Shown in pieces: positions 16,713-24,900 of a DNA stretch of 64,000 bases. Numbering within the stretch: the stretch's first letter is position 1; each line of letters opens with the position of its first letter. The translations under genes and the position numbers were made by a program. The notes under the pieces were generated by a model that saw only the letters and a list, made by a program, of their open reading frames with translations, made no database searches and had not been told where the DNA came from. Origin of the DNA: JBQTIY01 sp052387675 (GTDB lineage: Bacteria > Planctomycetota > B15-G4); the NCBI GenBank assembly GCA_052387675.1, contig JBQTIY010000005.1, positions 118,212 to 182,211 of the forward strand, written 5' to 3'.

Positions 16713-17530
16713 ACCAACTAGAAATCGACCCGCAACTGGTTGAGCAGTTACTCGTTCGGTTCGTTCGCGATGAGACTCGAAGCGCCGGCCTGTCAAAGGT
16801 CGTGGTTGGGCTTTCCGGTGGTGTTGACTCTGCGGTCTCAGCCGCGATAGCCGCACGAGCTCTTGGGCCGGACAATACTCTTGCCTTGGCATTGCCATAC
16901 AAGGCTTCAAGCGCCTCGTCACTCACCGATGCCATGTCTGTCGCTTCGCAACTAGGCATAGAGCTTTGCGTTGTCGATGTCAGTCCGCAGATTGACGCTT
17001 ACTTCGCCGGCGACGCCCAAGCTTCCTCGTTACGCCGTGGTAACAAGATGGCCCGGGAACGAATGAGTATCCTCTACGACCGGTCCGCCGCGTCGAATGC
17101 GCTTGTGCTTGGGACTTCCAACAAGACCGAACTCCTGTTGGGCTACGGCACTCTGCACGGCGACATGGCGTCTGCAATTAACCCAATCGGGGACCTCTAC
17201 AAGACTCAGGTTTTCATGATGGCGCGCCATTTCTGCCTTCCGGACGCCGTGGTCACTAAGCCCCCTTCGGCTGATCTATGGCAAGGCCAGACTGATGAGA
17301 GCGAAATGGGGTTCGCCTATGCCGACGTCGACGCACTGCTCTACGATCTTGTCGAAAGACGCTATTCGGCAGCCGAACTGCTGGCCGCCGGATACGCTCG
17401 CGAATTCATCGAGCGCGTCCGCCGCATGATTAGCCGAAGCCAGTTCAAGCGACGTATGCCGATCATTGCGAAGCTCGGCAGCCGCACCATCAACGCCGAC
17501 TTCCAATACCCACGGGACTGGGGGACATGA
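16709..17530 (+). CDS. nadE: NAD+ synthetase, amidation subunit NadE
   Basis: A 273-residue ATP-pyrophosphatase. The PP-loop SGGVDSAV (about residues 35-42) is intact, followed by NAD synthetase hallmarks GTSNKTELLLGYGTLHGD and KPPSADLWQGQTDE. It amidates deamido-NAD to NAD using ATP. Its length matches ammonia-dependent NadE, without a fused glutaminase domain, but the nitrilase-type gene immediately upstream probably supplies one in trans. The start is GTG 16709, overlapping that gene's stop by 4 bp. Its own stop overlaps the next gene by 4 bp (ATGA). It is the second gene of a tight three-gene operon. Confidence 0.95.
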   Translation: MNQLEIDPQLVEQLLVRFVRDETRSAGLSKVVVGLSGGVDSAVSAAIAARALGPDNTLALALPYKASSASSLTDAMSVASQLGIELCVVDVSPQIDAYFAGDAQASSLRRGNKMARERMSILYDRSAASNALVLGTSNKTELLLGYGTLHGDMASAINPIGDLYKTQVFMMARHFCLPDAVVTKPPSADLWQGQTDESEMGFAYADVDALLYDLVERRYSAAELLAAGYAREFIERVRRMISRSQFKRRMPIIAKLGSRTINADFQYPRDWGT

Positions 17531-17955
17531 GCGAATCAATAAGAGCCAGAGTCGGGCAATCCAGGCGTTTCACATCTCGCTCTGCGAGCGCAAACATGCG
17601 CGAAATGCTCTTGGAGCGCATGCGTTCAATGTGCCTGCCACTGCCCGGCGTCTCTGAAGCGGTTGGCCCCCTTCAGCCAACGTTTCTGGTTGGGGCACGC
17701 AATTTTGCAGTGCTGGCAGACCAGCAAGGCTGCCTGTGTTTGGCAGTGAAAGTCGGTTCATCACTGCAAGCGACACTCTTGGCCCGGGAACACTTCGTCC
17801 GCACACCGTACGTCGGCAAGCACGGCTGGGTTTCACTTCAGCTTGAGGGCGCCGTCGACTGGAAGCAGGTGCACGGTCTCATCCTCCATAGCTACCGGCT
17901 CGTGGCGCCTGCCAGAGCACGTCGCATCCTGGACGGCGATCGAACTCCACTCTGA
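17527..17955 (+). CDS. MmcQ/YjbR family protein
   Basis: A 142-residue protein of the MmcQ/YjbR (CyaY-like fold) group, recognised by TPYVGKHGWVSLQLEG and the closing helix with SYRLVAP. Family members are small, predicted to bind DNA by fold similarity, and mostly without assigned function. ATG 17527 overlaps the nadE stop (ATGA). An alternative start at ATG 17596 (MREMLLERM) would remove a 23-residue Ser/Arg-rich N-terminus that is not typical of the family. It is the last gene of the NAD synthetase operon; the tRNA begins 13 bp beyond its stop on the other strand. Confidence 0.8.
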   Translation: MSESIRARVGQSRRFTSRSASANMREMLLERMRSMCLPLPGVSEAVGPLQPTFLVGARNFAVLADQQGCLCLAVKVGSSLQATLLAREHFVRTPYVGKHGWVSLQLEGAVDWKQVHGLILHSYRLVAPARARRILDGDRTPL

Positions 17956-17967
17956 GTCCCTCAGCGG

Positions 17968-18041
<74 letters not shown>

Positions 18042-18051
18042 CGCGCAATTC

Positions 18052-18939
18052 TCAGCTCGGGTTCTGCAGCGCCGCAATGCGCTCTTCGAGAGGCGGATGT
18101 GTCAGGAAGAGCCGAGCGAAACCGCGCGGCGGCCGCCGTCCTCCGGAGATGCCGAATGCGGCCATCTGTTCCGGCAGCGGGGCGCTGGTCATGGCCAGAA
18201 GTCGCTGCAGCGCGCTCGTCATAGCGGGAGCGCCGACCAACCCTGCGGCGCCTGCATCGGCTCGAAACTCGCGGCGCCTGGAGAACCAGAAGACCACGAT
18301 GCTCGCCAGGATCCCGAGCACCATTTGCGCCAAGATCGTCGTGATGAAGAACGCAGGCCCGTGGCCGCGCTCTGTACGAAACACGGCGCGGTCCACCAGA
18401 TGCCCGATGATGCGAGCCAGAAAGAACACGAACGTGTTCACGACACCCTGGATGAGCGTCAAGGTGATCATGTCGCCATTTGCGACGTGGCTGACCTCGT
18501 GCGCCAACACCGCCTCAACCTCGCGCCGACTCATTCCCCGAAGCAGCCCGCTGCTGACCGCTACGAGGGACTTGTCGCGCCGCATGCCGGTCGCGAAGGC
18601 GTTTGGAGTGGGAGAATCAAAGATCGCCACTTCTGGCATGCCGATACCGGCAGCCGTGGACAGCTTGGCCACGGTGTCGACGAGCCAGTGCTCCGCTTCG
18701 CCCTGAGGGCTGGTGATGACTTGTGCCCCCATCAGGCGCTTGGCCATGAACTTGGAAAGCGCTAGCGAGATGAACGAGCCGCCGAAGCCCATCACGGCCG
18801 CCATGATCAGCAGCGACCGCAGGTCGAGGTCGACGCCCTCGGCCGCAAGCATGCTCTCCACACCCAGGAGGTGCAGGGCCACACTCAAGACGGCAAGAAT
18901 CGCAATGTTGGTGAGCAGGAACAGGAAGACGCGCTTCAA
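18052..18939 (-). CDS. htpX: Membrane zinc protease HtpX
   Basis: A 295-residue M48-family protease for quality control of inner-membrane proteins. Four hydrophobic segments are visible (about 4-24, 42-62, 160-180 and 197-217). The zinc motif HEVSH lies at about residue 143 and the third ligand is probably the Glu in RRREFRADAGA. Conserved PTPNAFATG and THPPLEERIAAL are present. The start is TTG 18939, chosen because it gives the family N-terminus (M)KRVFLFLLTN; no ATG or GTG lies nearby in frame. TAGAAT on the minus strand at 18986-18991 is a possible -10 box about 45 bp upstream. It is a single-gene unit next to the tRNA. Confidence 0.95.
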   Translation of the reverse strand: MKRVFLFLLTNIAILAVLSVALHLLGVESMLAAEGVDLDLRSLLIMAAVMGFGGSFISLALSKFMAKRLMGAQVITSPQGEAEHWLVDTVAKLSTAAGIGMPEVAIFDSPTPNAFATGMRRDKSLVAVSSGLLRGMSRREVEAVLAHEVSHVANGDMITLTLIQGVVNTFVFFLARIIGHLVDRAVFRTERGHGPAFFITTILAQMVLGILASIVVFWFSRRREFRADAGAAGLVGAPAMTSALQRLLAMTSAPLPEQMAAFGISGGRRPPRGFARLFLTHPPLEERIAALQNPS

Positions 18940-19044
18940 ATCGTGAAATCCAAGGGAGGGGTGATGGGCCAGCGAGGCCCGCGCCTAGATTCTACGAATT
19001 ATTGAGCTGGATCGCTTGATCCAGCGGACAGTTGGCTGACCGAC

Positions 19045-20418
19045 TCAGGCCTGGATGACCCGTGCGCCGCCGGGCTGCATTCGGCCCCGCAGCACGCCAC
19101 GTGTATCGACGATCAGGCGTGCCTCTCGGAGCAGCATGCCGTAGTCGAAGGCGCGATGGTCCGTGGCCAGCACGAGCAGGTCATAGCCTCGCAGCATGCT
19201 AGGTCCAAGAGGAATGCTGGTCATCGCCGGCACGCCTTTGGGTCGTCTGGACGGCATCCGCGGCACATGTGGATCGTGGTACTCGACAACCGCCCCTCGC
19301 TCGCTCAGCCGCAAGATGAGTTGCCAACTCGGACTCTCGCGCACATCGTCCAGATTGGCTTTATAGGCGAGCCCCAGGACGAGCACTCGCGCGCCACTCA
19401 GGCTTTTGCCGCACTCGCCCAAGGCGAGATCGGCCCGCTGCACGACCCACTCCGGCATAGCCCGATTCACTTCACCAGCCAACTCGATGAACCGGGCAGA
19501 GAGTCCGGCGGTGCGTGCCCGGAACGCGAGATAGTACGGATCGATCGGAATGCAGTGCCCGCCCCAGCCTGGACCGGGCTGAAACGCCTGAAAGCCGAAG
19601 GGCTTGGTCGCAGCCGCCTCGATCACTTCACGGACATCCAGTCCCATAGCAGTGAAGAGCACCTTCATCTCGTTCACCATGGCGATGTTGACTGCTCGGT
19701 AGACGTTCTCCATCAACTTAGCGGCTTCCGCCACTTCCGCGGATGCCACCCGCACGACCTGGGCGATTGCGGCTGAGTAGAGTCGGCAGGCGGCTTCGAG
19801 CGAGGCGTCGTCAACAGCTCCGACCAAGCGCGGAATCTCCCGAGTCTGTGGCGATGCTCGACCGGGATCCTCGCGCTCCGGCGAATAGGCCAAAAACACA
19901 TCGCGCCCCACATGCAGGCCGCGCACTTCGAGCAAGGGCTGCACGACATCACGGGTCGTGCCCGGATAGGTCGTCGACTCCAAGACGACGAGTTGACCTT
20001 CTCTAAGCGTCCTGGCGATCGAAGTCGCGGCCGTGCGCACAGGTCCCAGATCGGGCTCATCGGCTCGACCGAGGGGCGTTGGGACGCAGAGGAGGAGCGC
20101 GTCCGGCTTTCCCAGGCGGCTCGTCTCGGTCGTGGCTTCGAAGCGCCCTTCTGTCGTGAGGCGACGCACGAGTTCTGTCAGGTGTCCTAGGGGTGATTCA
20201 CCGCGCCTCAGTTGCTCGACTCGCTCAACATCCGTATCGAAGCCGAGCACCGCAAAGCCGGCCTCCGCCATGGCCGCAGCGATAGGCAGTCCGACGTAAC
20301 CGAGGCCGACCACGCCGACGACTGCCCGTCGAGAATCGATCTTCTCCAGCAAGGCCTTCAGCACCGGGTTCTGCCCCTCGCTCTTTCCCGCGGTTCGGTC
20401 CCGAGTGCGGCCGCTCAT
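19045..20418 (-). CDS. wbpA: UDP-sugar 6-dehydrogenase, WbpA-like (UDP-N-acetylglucosamine dehydrogenase type)
   Basis: 457 residues. The N-terminal Rossmann domain has GLGYVGLPIA; conserved ESTTYPGTT and YSPEREDPG follow. The catalytic Cys lies in GWGGHCIPIDPYYL (about 285-298), preceded by NVYRAVNIAMVNEM. The pattern fits the WbpA/WbpO/TviB branch that oxidises UDP-N-acetylhexosamines to uronic acids, rather than UDP-glucose dehydrogenase. It would feed acidic sugars into a surface glycan. The ATG at 20418 overlaps the MATE gene stop (ATGA). The frame is open for another 300 codons upstream but that part is antisense-frame shadow of the MATE gene. Confidence 0.9.
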   Translation of the reverse strand: MSGRTRDRTAGKSEGQNPVLKALLEKIDSRRAVVGVVGLGYVGLPIAAAMAEAGFAVLGFDTDVERVEQLRRGESPLGHLTELVRRLTTEGRFEATTETSRLGKPDALLLCVPTPLGRADEPDLGPVRTAATSIARTLREGQLVVLESTTYPGTTRDVVQPLLEVRGLHVGRDVFLAYSPEREDPGRASPQTREIPRLVGAVDDASLEAACRLYSAAIAQVVRVASAEVAEAAKLMENVYRAVNIAMVNEMKVLFTAMGLDVREVIEAAATKPFGFQAFQPGPGWGGHCIPIDPYYLAFRARTAGLSARFIELAGEVNRAMPEWVVQRADLALGECGKSLSGARVLVLGLAYKANLDDVRESPSWQLILRLSERGAVVEYHDPHVPRMPSRRPKGVPAMTSIPLGPSMLRGYDLLVLATDHRAFDYGMLLREARLIVDTRGVLRGRMQPGGARVIQA

Positions 20419-21809
20419 GCCACGTCGCCCAGGCTTTGACGCCCGCGATGCATTGCAGATTCCCAATGCCTCGAGACGTAGAGCAGAGTGACCGCAGTTC
20501 CCTTGAGGATCGACGAGATCACGATGGCCCACCACACCCCGACCAGCCCAAGCCCCATCGAAACCGCCAGAAACCAGGCGAGCGGAATGCGCAGCAGATT
20601 CCCCGGAATCGAGATGAGCGCGGTGCGGAGTGAGGATCCGGCGGCAGCCATGCTGTCGCCCAGGATCATCTCCAGAGCTTGCGGCACCTGACACCACGCC
20701 ATCATCCGAATGTAATCGGCGGCGGTATCGAGGATGCGGGGATCCTGCGTGTAGATAGCTGCAAGCTCCCTTGGAAACGTAAGAAACACGGACATCATCA
20801 CCAGCATCGCTGAGAGCCCCAGGGCGGCGCCAACCGAGCCGGCGCGCCGAGCGCGGGCGAAGTCTCCCGCGCCCACGGCATGCGCCACCACCGTTCCGGT
20901 GCCAACTCCCAGCCCCAGTACGATCATGAAAGAAAAGCTCTCGACTCCGCGAAAGCCGATGCCGTAGGCGCCGTAGGCGTCCTGGCCAAACCGGCCGATG
21001 ATCTGCAACAGGATCATCCCGATGATTGCGTAGAGGAACGTAGAAAGCCCGGCCGGCAAGCCAACCCGCAGAATCTCGCGCATGACACTCGCATCTGCTC
21101 GATAGTTCGCCCCGCGGAGGATGCCCCCAAAGGCCCCTCGCCGAGCGAGGATAAACAAGCCCAGGAGTCCGGACAGCGCTCTCGACAGACCCGTGGCGAG
21201 CGCTGATCCGCTCACTCCCCAGCCTCCGAACTCCAGATCCGCGCCGCCGAGTGTCCAAGTATGAGGCAAGACCAGCATCCAGTTCAGCGCTGCATTCACG
21301 GCCAACGCAAGACACTGCAGGCGAAAGGGCGTGCCGGTATCACCGAGAGCCTGAAAGGCTGCGTCCAGAATCGGCGAGAGAAAGAGAAAGGGCAGAAAGA
21401 AGAAGAGGGTCCTAAGAAACTGCGTGGCCAGTTGGAGCGACTCGCCCTCGCCGCCCATGAAGGCCAGCAACTGCGGAGCGAAAATCCATTGCACGACGGC
21501 AAGCGGAACGACAAGGCGCAGCCCGAGACCGAGCCCCTGAGTCAGGGCCAGGGCTGCTCCTCGGGACTGCCCGGCGCCGATGCGTCGACCGACCAGAGAC
21601 TGCGTGCCGCGCGTGAGCGTCAGGATGAAGCCGAAGTTCGCAATCTGGACCATCATGAAGAGGCCCAGGGCATTCGAAGCCGCCCCGCTCAACTGGCCCA
21701 GAAAGTACGCGTCCAGCTGCGTGTAGGCGTTTTGGAGAATGAACGACAGGATGGCCGCAGGCGCTAGGCGCGCAATCGCCCGTGACACCGACTCCTGCCG
21801 GCTTGTCAC
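20415..21809 (-). CDS. MATE-family (MOP superfamily) transporter
   Basis: 464 residues with twelve predicted membrane segments in two homologous halves, each beginning with a helix carrying the typical N-half motif (SFILQNAYTQLDAYFLGQL; LSTFLYAIIGMILLQIIGRFG). MATE proteins exchange H+ or Na+ for organic cations, but the wider superfamily also holds lipid-linked glycan flippases. Because it is wedged between an exported protein and a UDP-sugar dehydrogenase, with 4-bp overlap to the latter, a role in exporting a glycan intermediate is possible; the sequence itself reads as MATE rather than Wzx. The start is GTG 21809, 12 bp after the upstream stop. Confidence 0.88.
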   Translation of the reverse strand: MTSRQESVSRAIARLAPAAILSFILQNAYTQLDAYFLGQLSGAASNALGLFMMVQIANFGFILTLTRGTQSLVGRRIGAGQSRGAALALTQGLGLGLRLVVPLAVVQWIFAPQLLAFMGGEGESLQLATQFLRTLFFFLPFLFLSPILDAAFQALGDTGTPFRLQCLALAVNAALNWMLVLPHTWTLGGADLEFGGWGVSGSALATGLSRALSGLLGLFILARRGAFGGILRGANYRADASVMREILRVGLPAGLSTFLYAIIGMILLQIIGRFGQDAYGAYGIGFRGVESFSFMIVLGLGVGTGTVVAHAVGAGDFARARRAGSVGAALGLSAMLVMMSVFLTFPRELAAIYTQDPRILDTAADYIRMMAWCQVPQALEMILGDSMAAAGSSLRTALISIPGNLLRIPLAWFLAVSMGLGLVGVWWAIVISSILKGTAVTLLYVSRHWESAMHRGRQSLGDVA

Positions 21810-21821
21810 CTGGAACGCCGT

Positions 21822-22412
21822 TCAGCGCCGAGGCGCGTGGTCCGGCGGGATAGGCGTCACCGTCGGCGGCCAGGCCGCTGCTTCTGGCCAGTCCAGCCCG
21901 AGCCTCAAGCGGCCGCCTGCTTCGCCGAGTCTCCATTCCCAGATCAGTTCGTGTGTTGAGACAAACAGCAGCTGCATGGTCAAGCGTGGTGACACTGAAC
22001 TTGGCTCGAACTCCTCAAAAGCCACCGGCCAGGACTCCTGTCCGTCCACTACGAAGAAGTTCGGCAGGCCGGCCGCCCCCACGGTGAAGCCGAGCGGATA
22101 GCGGCCAGGAGGAAGTGTCCGTGCACCGAGTCGCAGGCTGGTCTCGGAATTCAGGCTGCCATCCTGGCCAAGCACCGCCGCGACCTGAAGCCTGCGTAAG
22201 TCCTTCTCGGCGATCCCAGGACTCGCCAAGAAACGACCCAATTCAGGCGTGTACTGTCGCCACGTGATCCGGACGGTGCGTGCAGACGACGGCAGAGTGA
22301 GCGTCAGTTGGACGCTGGGCGGGTCATCGGAGACGCCGTCCTGCGGGACCTGCGTCCCGCCCGCGGACAGGCAAAGCACTGCCAGAGGCACGAGTCGAAG
22401 CAGCCGATTCAC
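21822..22412 (-). CDS. Exported protein of unknown function (196 aa)
   Basis: GTG 22412 is chosen because AGGAGG stands 6 nt upstream and translation then starts with a signal-peptide-like leader (NRLLRLVPLAVLCLSAGG). The mature part is a small beta-rich domain: VQLTLTLPSSARTVRITWRQ near the start, then RLGARTLPPGRYPLGF and a WPVAFEEFE segment. The order, with a short strand pair before an A/LPPGRY turn, faintly recalls DUF2911-type proteins, but I would not assign it. It leads an operon with the MATE carrier and UDP-sugar dehydrogenase, and its divergent neighbour is a UGM-like flavoprotein. Confidence 0.7.
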   Translation of the reverse strand: MNRLLRLVPLAVLCLSAGGTQVPQDGVSDDPPSVQLTLTLPSSARTVRITWRQYTPELGRFLASPGIAEKDLRRLQVAAVLGQDGSLNSETSLRLGARTLPPGRYPLGFTVGAAGLPNFFVVDGQESWPVAFEEFEPSSVSPRLTMQLLFVSTHELIWEWRLGEAGGRLRLGLDWPEAAAWPPTVTPIPPDHAPRR

Positions 22413-22418
22413 GCGAGG

Positions 22419-22424
22419 CCTCCT
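22419..22424 (-). promoter_or_regulatory. Shine-Dalgarno AGGAGG for the exported protein
   Basis: The complement of CCTCCT gives a perfect AGGAGG, 6 nt before GTG 22412. It decides this start over in-frame codons further upstream. Confidence 0.7.
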
Positions 22425-22514
22425 CAGCAGACTTGGGTCGCCGGCAGGCTCCAGAACACGGCGGGCCAGCAGCTTGGGATTGTAGACCTGCCGCACACTG
22501 GGAAGAATGGCCGC

Positions 22515-23861
22515 ATGAGCGCGCGCATCGCCGTTGCCGGAGGCGGGCCCGCAGGTCTAATGGCTGCGCGTCTGCTGGCCGAGTCAGGCCATGAGGTTCA
22601 GGTCTTCGAGGCCGGCCCCGTCATCGGCGGTCTCTGCCGGAGCCGCGTCCAGGATGGCTACACCTTCGATCTCGCCGGCGGACACATCATGTACACGCGC
22701 GATCAGCGCGTGGCCGCCTTCTGGGACCGCCTCTTCGCTGACGAACCCTGCGTCGTCACCCAGCGCGATTCGCGCATCCTGCACGAGCGGGACCGTTTCA
22801 TCACGTATCCCTTCGAGAATGCCCTGGGAGAGCTGCCGCTCGAGCACAACCTCGAATGCGCGGAGGCTGGGATCCGAGCCTTTCTCGCTCGCGGCAGCAC
22901 GCCCGAGCCGGACAATTTCCGCGACTGGATCCGTTGGAAGATGGGCAGTGGCGTCGCACGCCACTTCATGGACCCTTACAACGCCAAGATCTGGAAGGCG
23001 GAGTTGGAGACTCTGGGCACGCGCTGGATTGCGGGCCGCGTCCCCGATGCGCCGCTGGAAGACATCCTGCGCGCAGCACTCGGCCAAACGACCGAGGGCT
23101 ACACGCATCAGTCCCGCTTTCGCTACCCGCTACGCGGCGGGTTTGCAGCCATCCACGAGCGCATCGCCCGGCCAATCCAGGCGCGGATCCGCTGCGGTCA
23201 TCGCGTCGAGTCCATCGAACGAGGAGCGGGGCGCGACGGCGGCTGGCGCGTGGACGGCGAACGCTTCGATCAGGTCATCTCGACGCTGCCGCTGCATCAC
23301 CTGCCCCGCATCCTCCGCGGCCTGGACCCGGGGGCCGCTGCTGCAGCTGCGGGTCTGCGCTGGCGCGGCGTGGCCAGCTACTTGTTTGGGATCGAAGGAC
23401 AGTGGGCACGCCCCTACTGCTGGGTCTATCTGCCCCACGCCTGGCAGGGACCGTCCAACCGCATCACCTACCTCTCCAACTACAGCCCCAACAATGCGCC
23501 CAGTGGCCGGGCTTCGATTCTGGCGGAAGTGACTTACGCTCCGGGTGCGGAACCGGATATCACCGCAGCGGGCCGGGCCGCCCTGGCCCGCTCGCTCGGG
23601 AACGCGGGCTTGCTGGACGCCGAACGCGTCGCCCTGACCGACGCCGAACTTAACCCGCTGGGCTACATCCTCTACGAACTTGGCTTCGAAGGGCGGCGCG
23701 ACACTGTGCTCGCCGCACTGGATGCACTGCCCGGCTTCCACGCGATCGGCCGCTTCGGGCGCTACGAGTACCACAACAGTGATCAGGTGCTCGCTCAGGC
23801 CATGGACCTGGTTGAGCGACTGCTCCCGCAGCTGCAACGCGGCGGCGGGCCGGGCTCATGA
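22515..23861 (+). CDS. FAD-dependent oxidoreductase of the amine-oxidase/UDP-galactopyranose mutase-like group
   Basis: 448 residues. The dinucleotide-binding motif GGGPAGLMAARLL (about 8-20) is followed by the acidic strand end FEA and by GGLCRSRVQDGYTFDLAGGH, the second FAD motif of UGM/protoporphyrinogen-oxidase-like proteins. MDPYNAKIWKAEL is shared with the paralogue at 40040-41443. Such proteins in glycan loci are often annotated as protoporphyrinogen oxidase-like, but the PYN-x-K-x-W element and neighbourhood point to sugar-nucleotide chemistry; the actual reaction is unknown. ATG 22515 starts one residue group before the FAD fingerprint. The stop overlaps the GT2 gene by 4 bp. Confidence 0.85.
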   Translation: MSARIAVAGGGPAGLMAARLLAESGHEVQVFEAGPVIGGLCRSRVQDGYTFDLAGGHIMYTRDQRVAAFWDRLFADEPCVVTQRDSRILHERDRFITYPFENALGELPLEHNLECAEAGIRAFLARGSTPEPDNFRDWIRWKMGSGVARHFMDPYNAKIWKAELETLGTRWIAGRVPDAPLEDILRAALGQTTEGYTHQSRFRYPLRGGFAAIHERIARPIQARIRCGHRVESIERGAGRDGGWRVDGERFDQVISTLPLHHLPRILRGLDPGAAAAAAGLRWRGVASYLFGIEGQWARPYCWVYLPHAWQGPSNRITYLSNYSPNNAPSGRASILAEVTYAPGAEPDITAAGRAALARSLGNAGLLDAERVALTDAELNPLGYILYELGFEGRRDTVLAALDALPGFHAIGRFGRYEYHNSDQVLAQAMDLVERLLPQLQRGGGPGS

Positions 23862-24829
23862 CCGAAGTCCCCGACCTGGCCGGTCGCATCGCACTGGTCA
23901 TCCCAACGCGAAATGGCGGCGAGCGGCTCGGACGGGCGCTCCAACTGTGGCGCAGCCAGCGCGACGTGGGCACGCTCGACCTGTGCTGCCCGGACACGGG
24001 CAGCAGTGACGGCACGATCGAGCAGCTGCGCAAGGCGGGCGCGCGCACGATGCCCATCGCACCAAGCGAGTTCAATCACGGCGAGACTCGTAATCGCGCA
24101 GTCGCCACGACTAAGGCGGAGTTCGTGATCCTCTCGGTGCAAGACGCCCTGCCGCTTAGCAACACGCTGGCGCGCGATCTCGCCGCTCCGCTGGCGCGCG
24201 ACCCAGGGCTGAGTGCCACCTACGGCCGGCAAAAGCCGCTGCCCGACTGCCACCCGGTGCTCACCGAACGCATCGGTGCCTGGGCGGGCGGCACCGCCCC
24301 GGTCGTGCAGGAACTGGGTACCCGCAGTTGGGATGAACGCACGCCCTTCGAGCGGCTGGCGCTCGTTCGCTACGACCATGTCATCGCCTGCGTTCGGCGC
24401 AGCGCCTGGGAGCGCCTGCGCTTCGAGCCGGCTCGCTTCGGTGAGGACGTCCGCTGGTCGACACGGCTCATTCGCGGAGGCGGCCGCATCGCCTTCATCC
24501 CTCAGGCGGTTGTCGAGCACAGTCACGACCGCAGCGCCTGGGATGAGGCGCGGCGCATCTACTGCGACCACGCCAACCTGCGTCGGCTGCTGGGCCTCGT
24601 CACCGTGCCCAGCCGCTCTCTGATCCGCGGCAACGTCGCTTCCGCCCGCGCGCACTACCGAGCCCTCATCGGGGCGCGCACCGGGCTCGACCCAACGCAG
24701 CGCGAACGTTGGCAGCGCTGGGCCGACAGCCTGGCGCTGTACGAGAACTGGGCGCAGTACCTCGGAGCCCACTGGAGCCAGCGCTGGTGGTTTCAGCCCG
24801 TGGACCACTGGCTGCGTCGCGGCATCTGA
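23858..24829 (+). CDS. Family 2 glycosyltransferase
   Basis: 323 residues of GT-A fold. The N-terminal strand IALVIPTRNGGERL and the sequence PDTGSSDGTIEQL, with the nucleotide-binding Asp, are typical of GT2 enzymes; ETRNRAVATTKAEFVILSVQDALP contains the region that normally holds the DxD, here VQDA. The C-terminal half has the acidic FGEDVRWSTRLIRGG, equivalent to the ED catalytic motif. No membrane segment, so cytoplasmic. The ATG overlaps the flavoprotein stop (ATGA), so the two act in one pathway, probably assembly of a glycan with a modified sugar (inference). Confidence 0.88.
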   Translation: MTEVPDLAGRIALVIPTRNGGERLGRALQLWRSQRDVGTLDLCCPDTGSSDGTIEQLRKAGARTMPIAPSEFNHGETRNRAVATTKAEFVILSVQDALPLSNTLARDLAAPLARDPGLSATYGRQKPLPDCHPVLTERIGAWAGGTAPVVQELGTRSWDERTPFERLALVRYDHVIACVRRSAWERLRFEPARFGEDVRWSTRLIRGGGRIAFIPQAVVEHSHDRSAWDEARRIYCDHANLRRLLGLVTVPSRSLIRGNVASARAHYRALIGARTGLDPTQRERWQRWADSLALYENWAQYLGAHWSQRWWFQPVDHWLRRGI

Positions 24830-24900
24830 ACTGGGGCCGCTGGCGCCCGGCGGGTGTCGGCGCTTGCCCGCCTAGCAGCTTCGGGCGACGATGAGCCTCT

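Noticed and set aside
20419..21315. 300-codon extension of the UDP-sugar dehydrogenase
   Set aside because: It is another frame of the MATE gene on the same strand; ATG 20418 precedes the Rossmann motif and overlaps the MATE stop.
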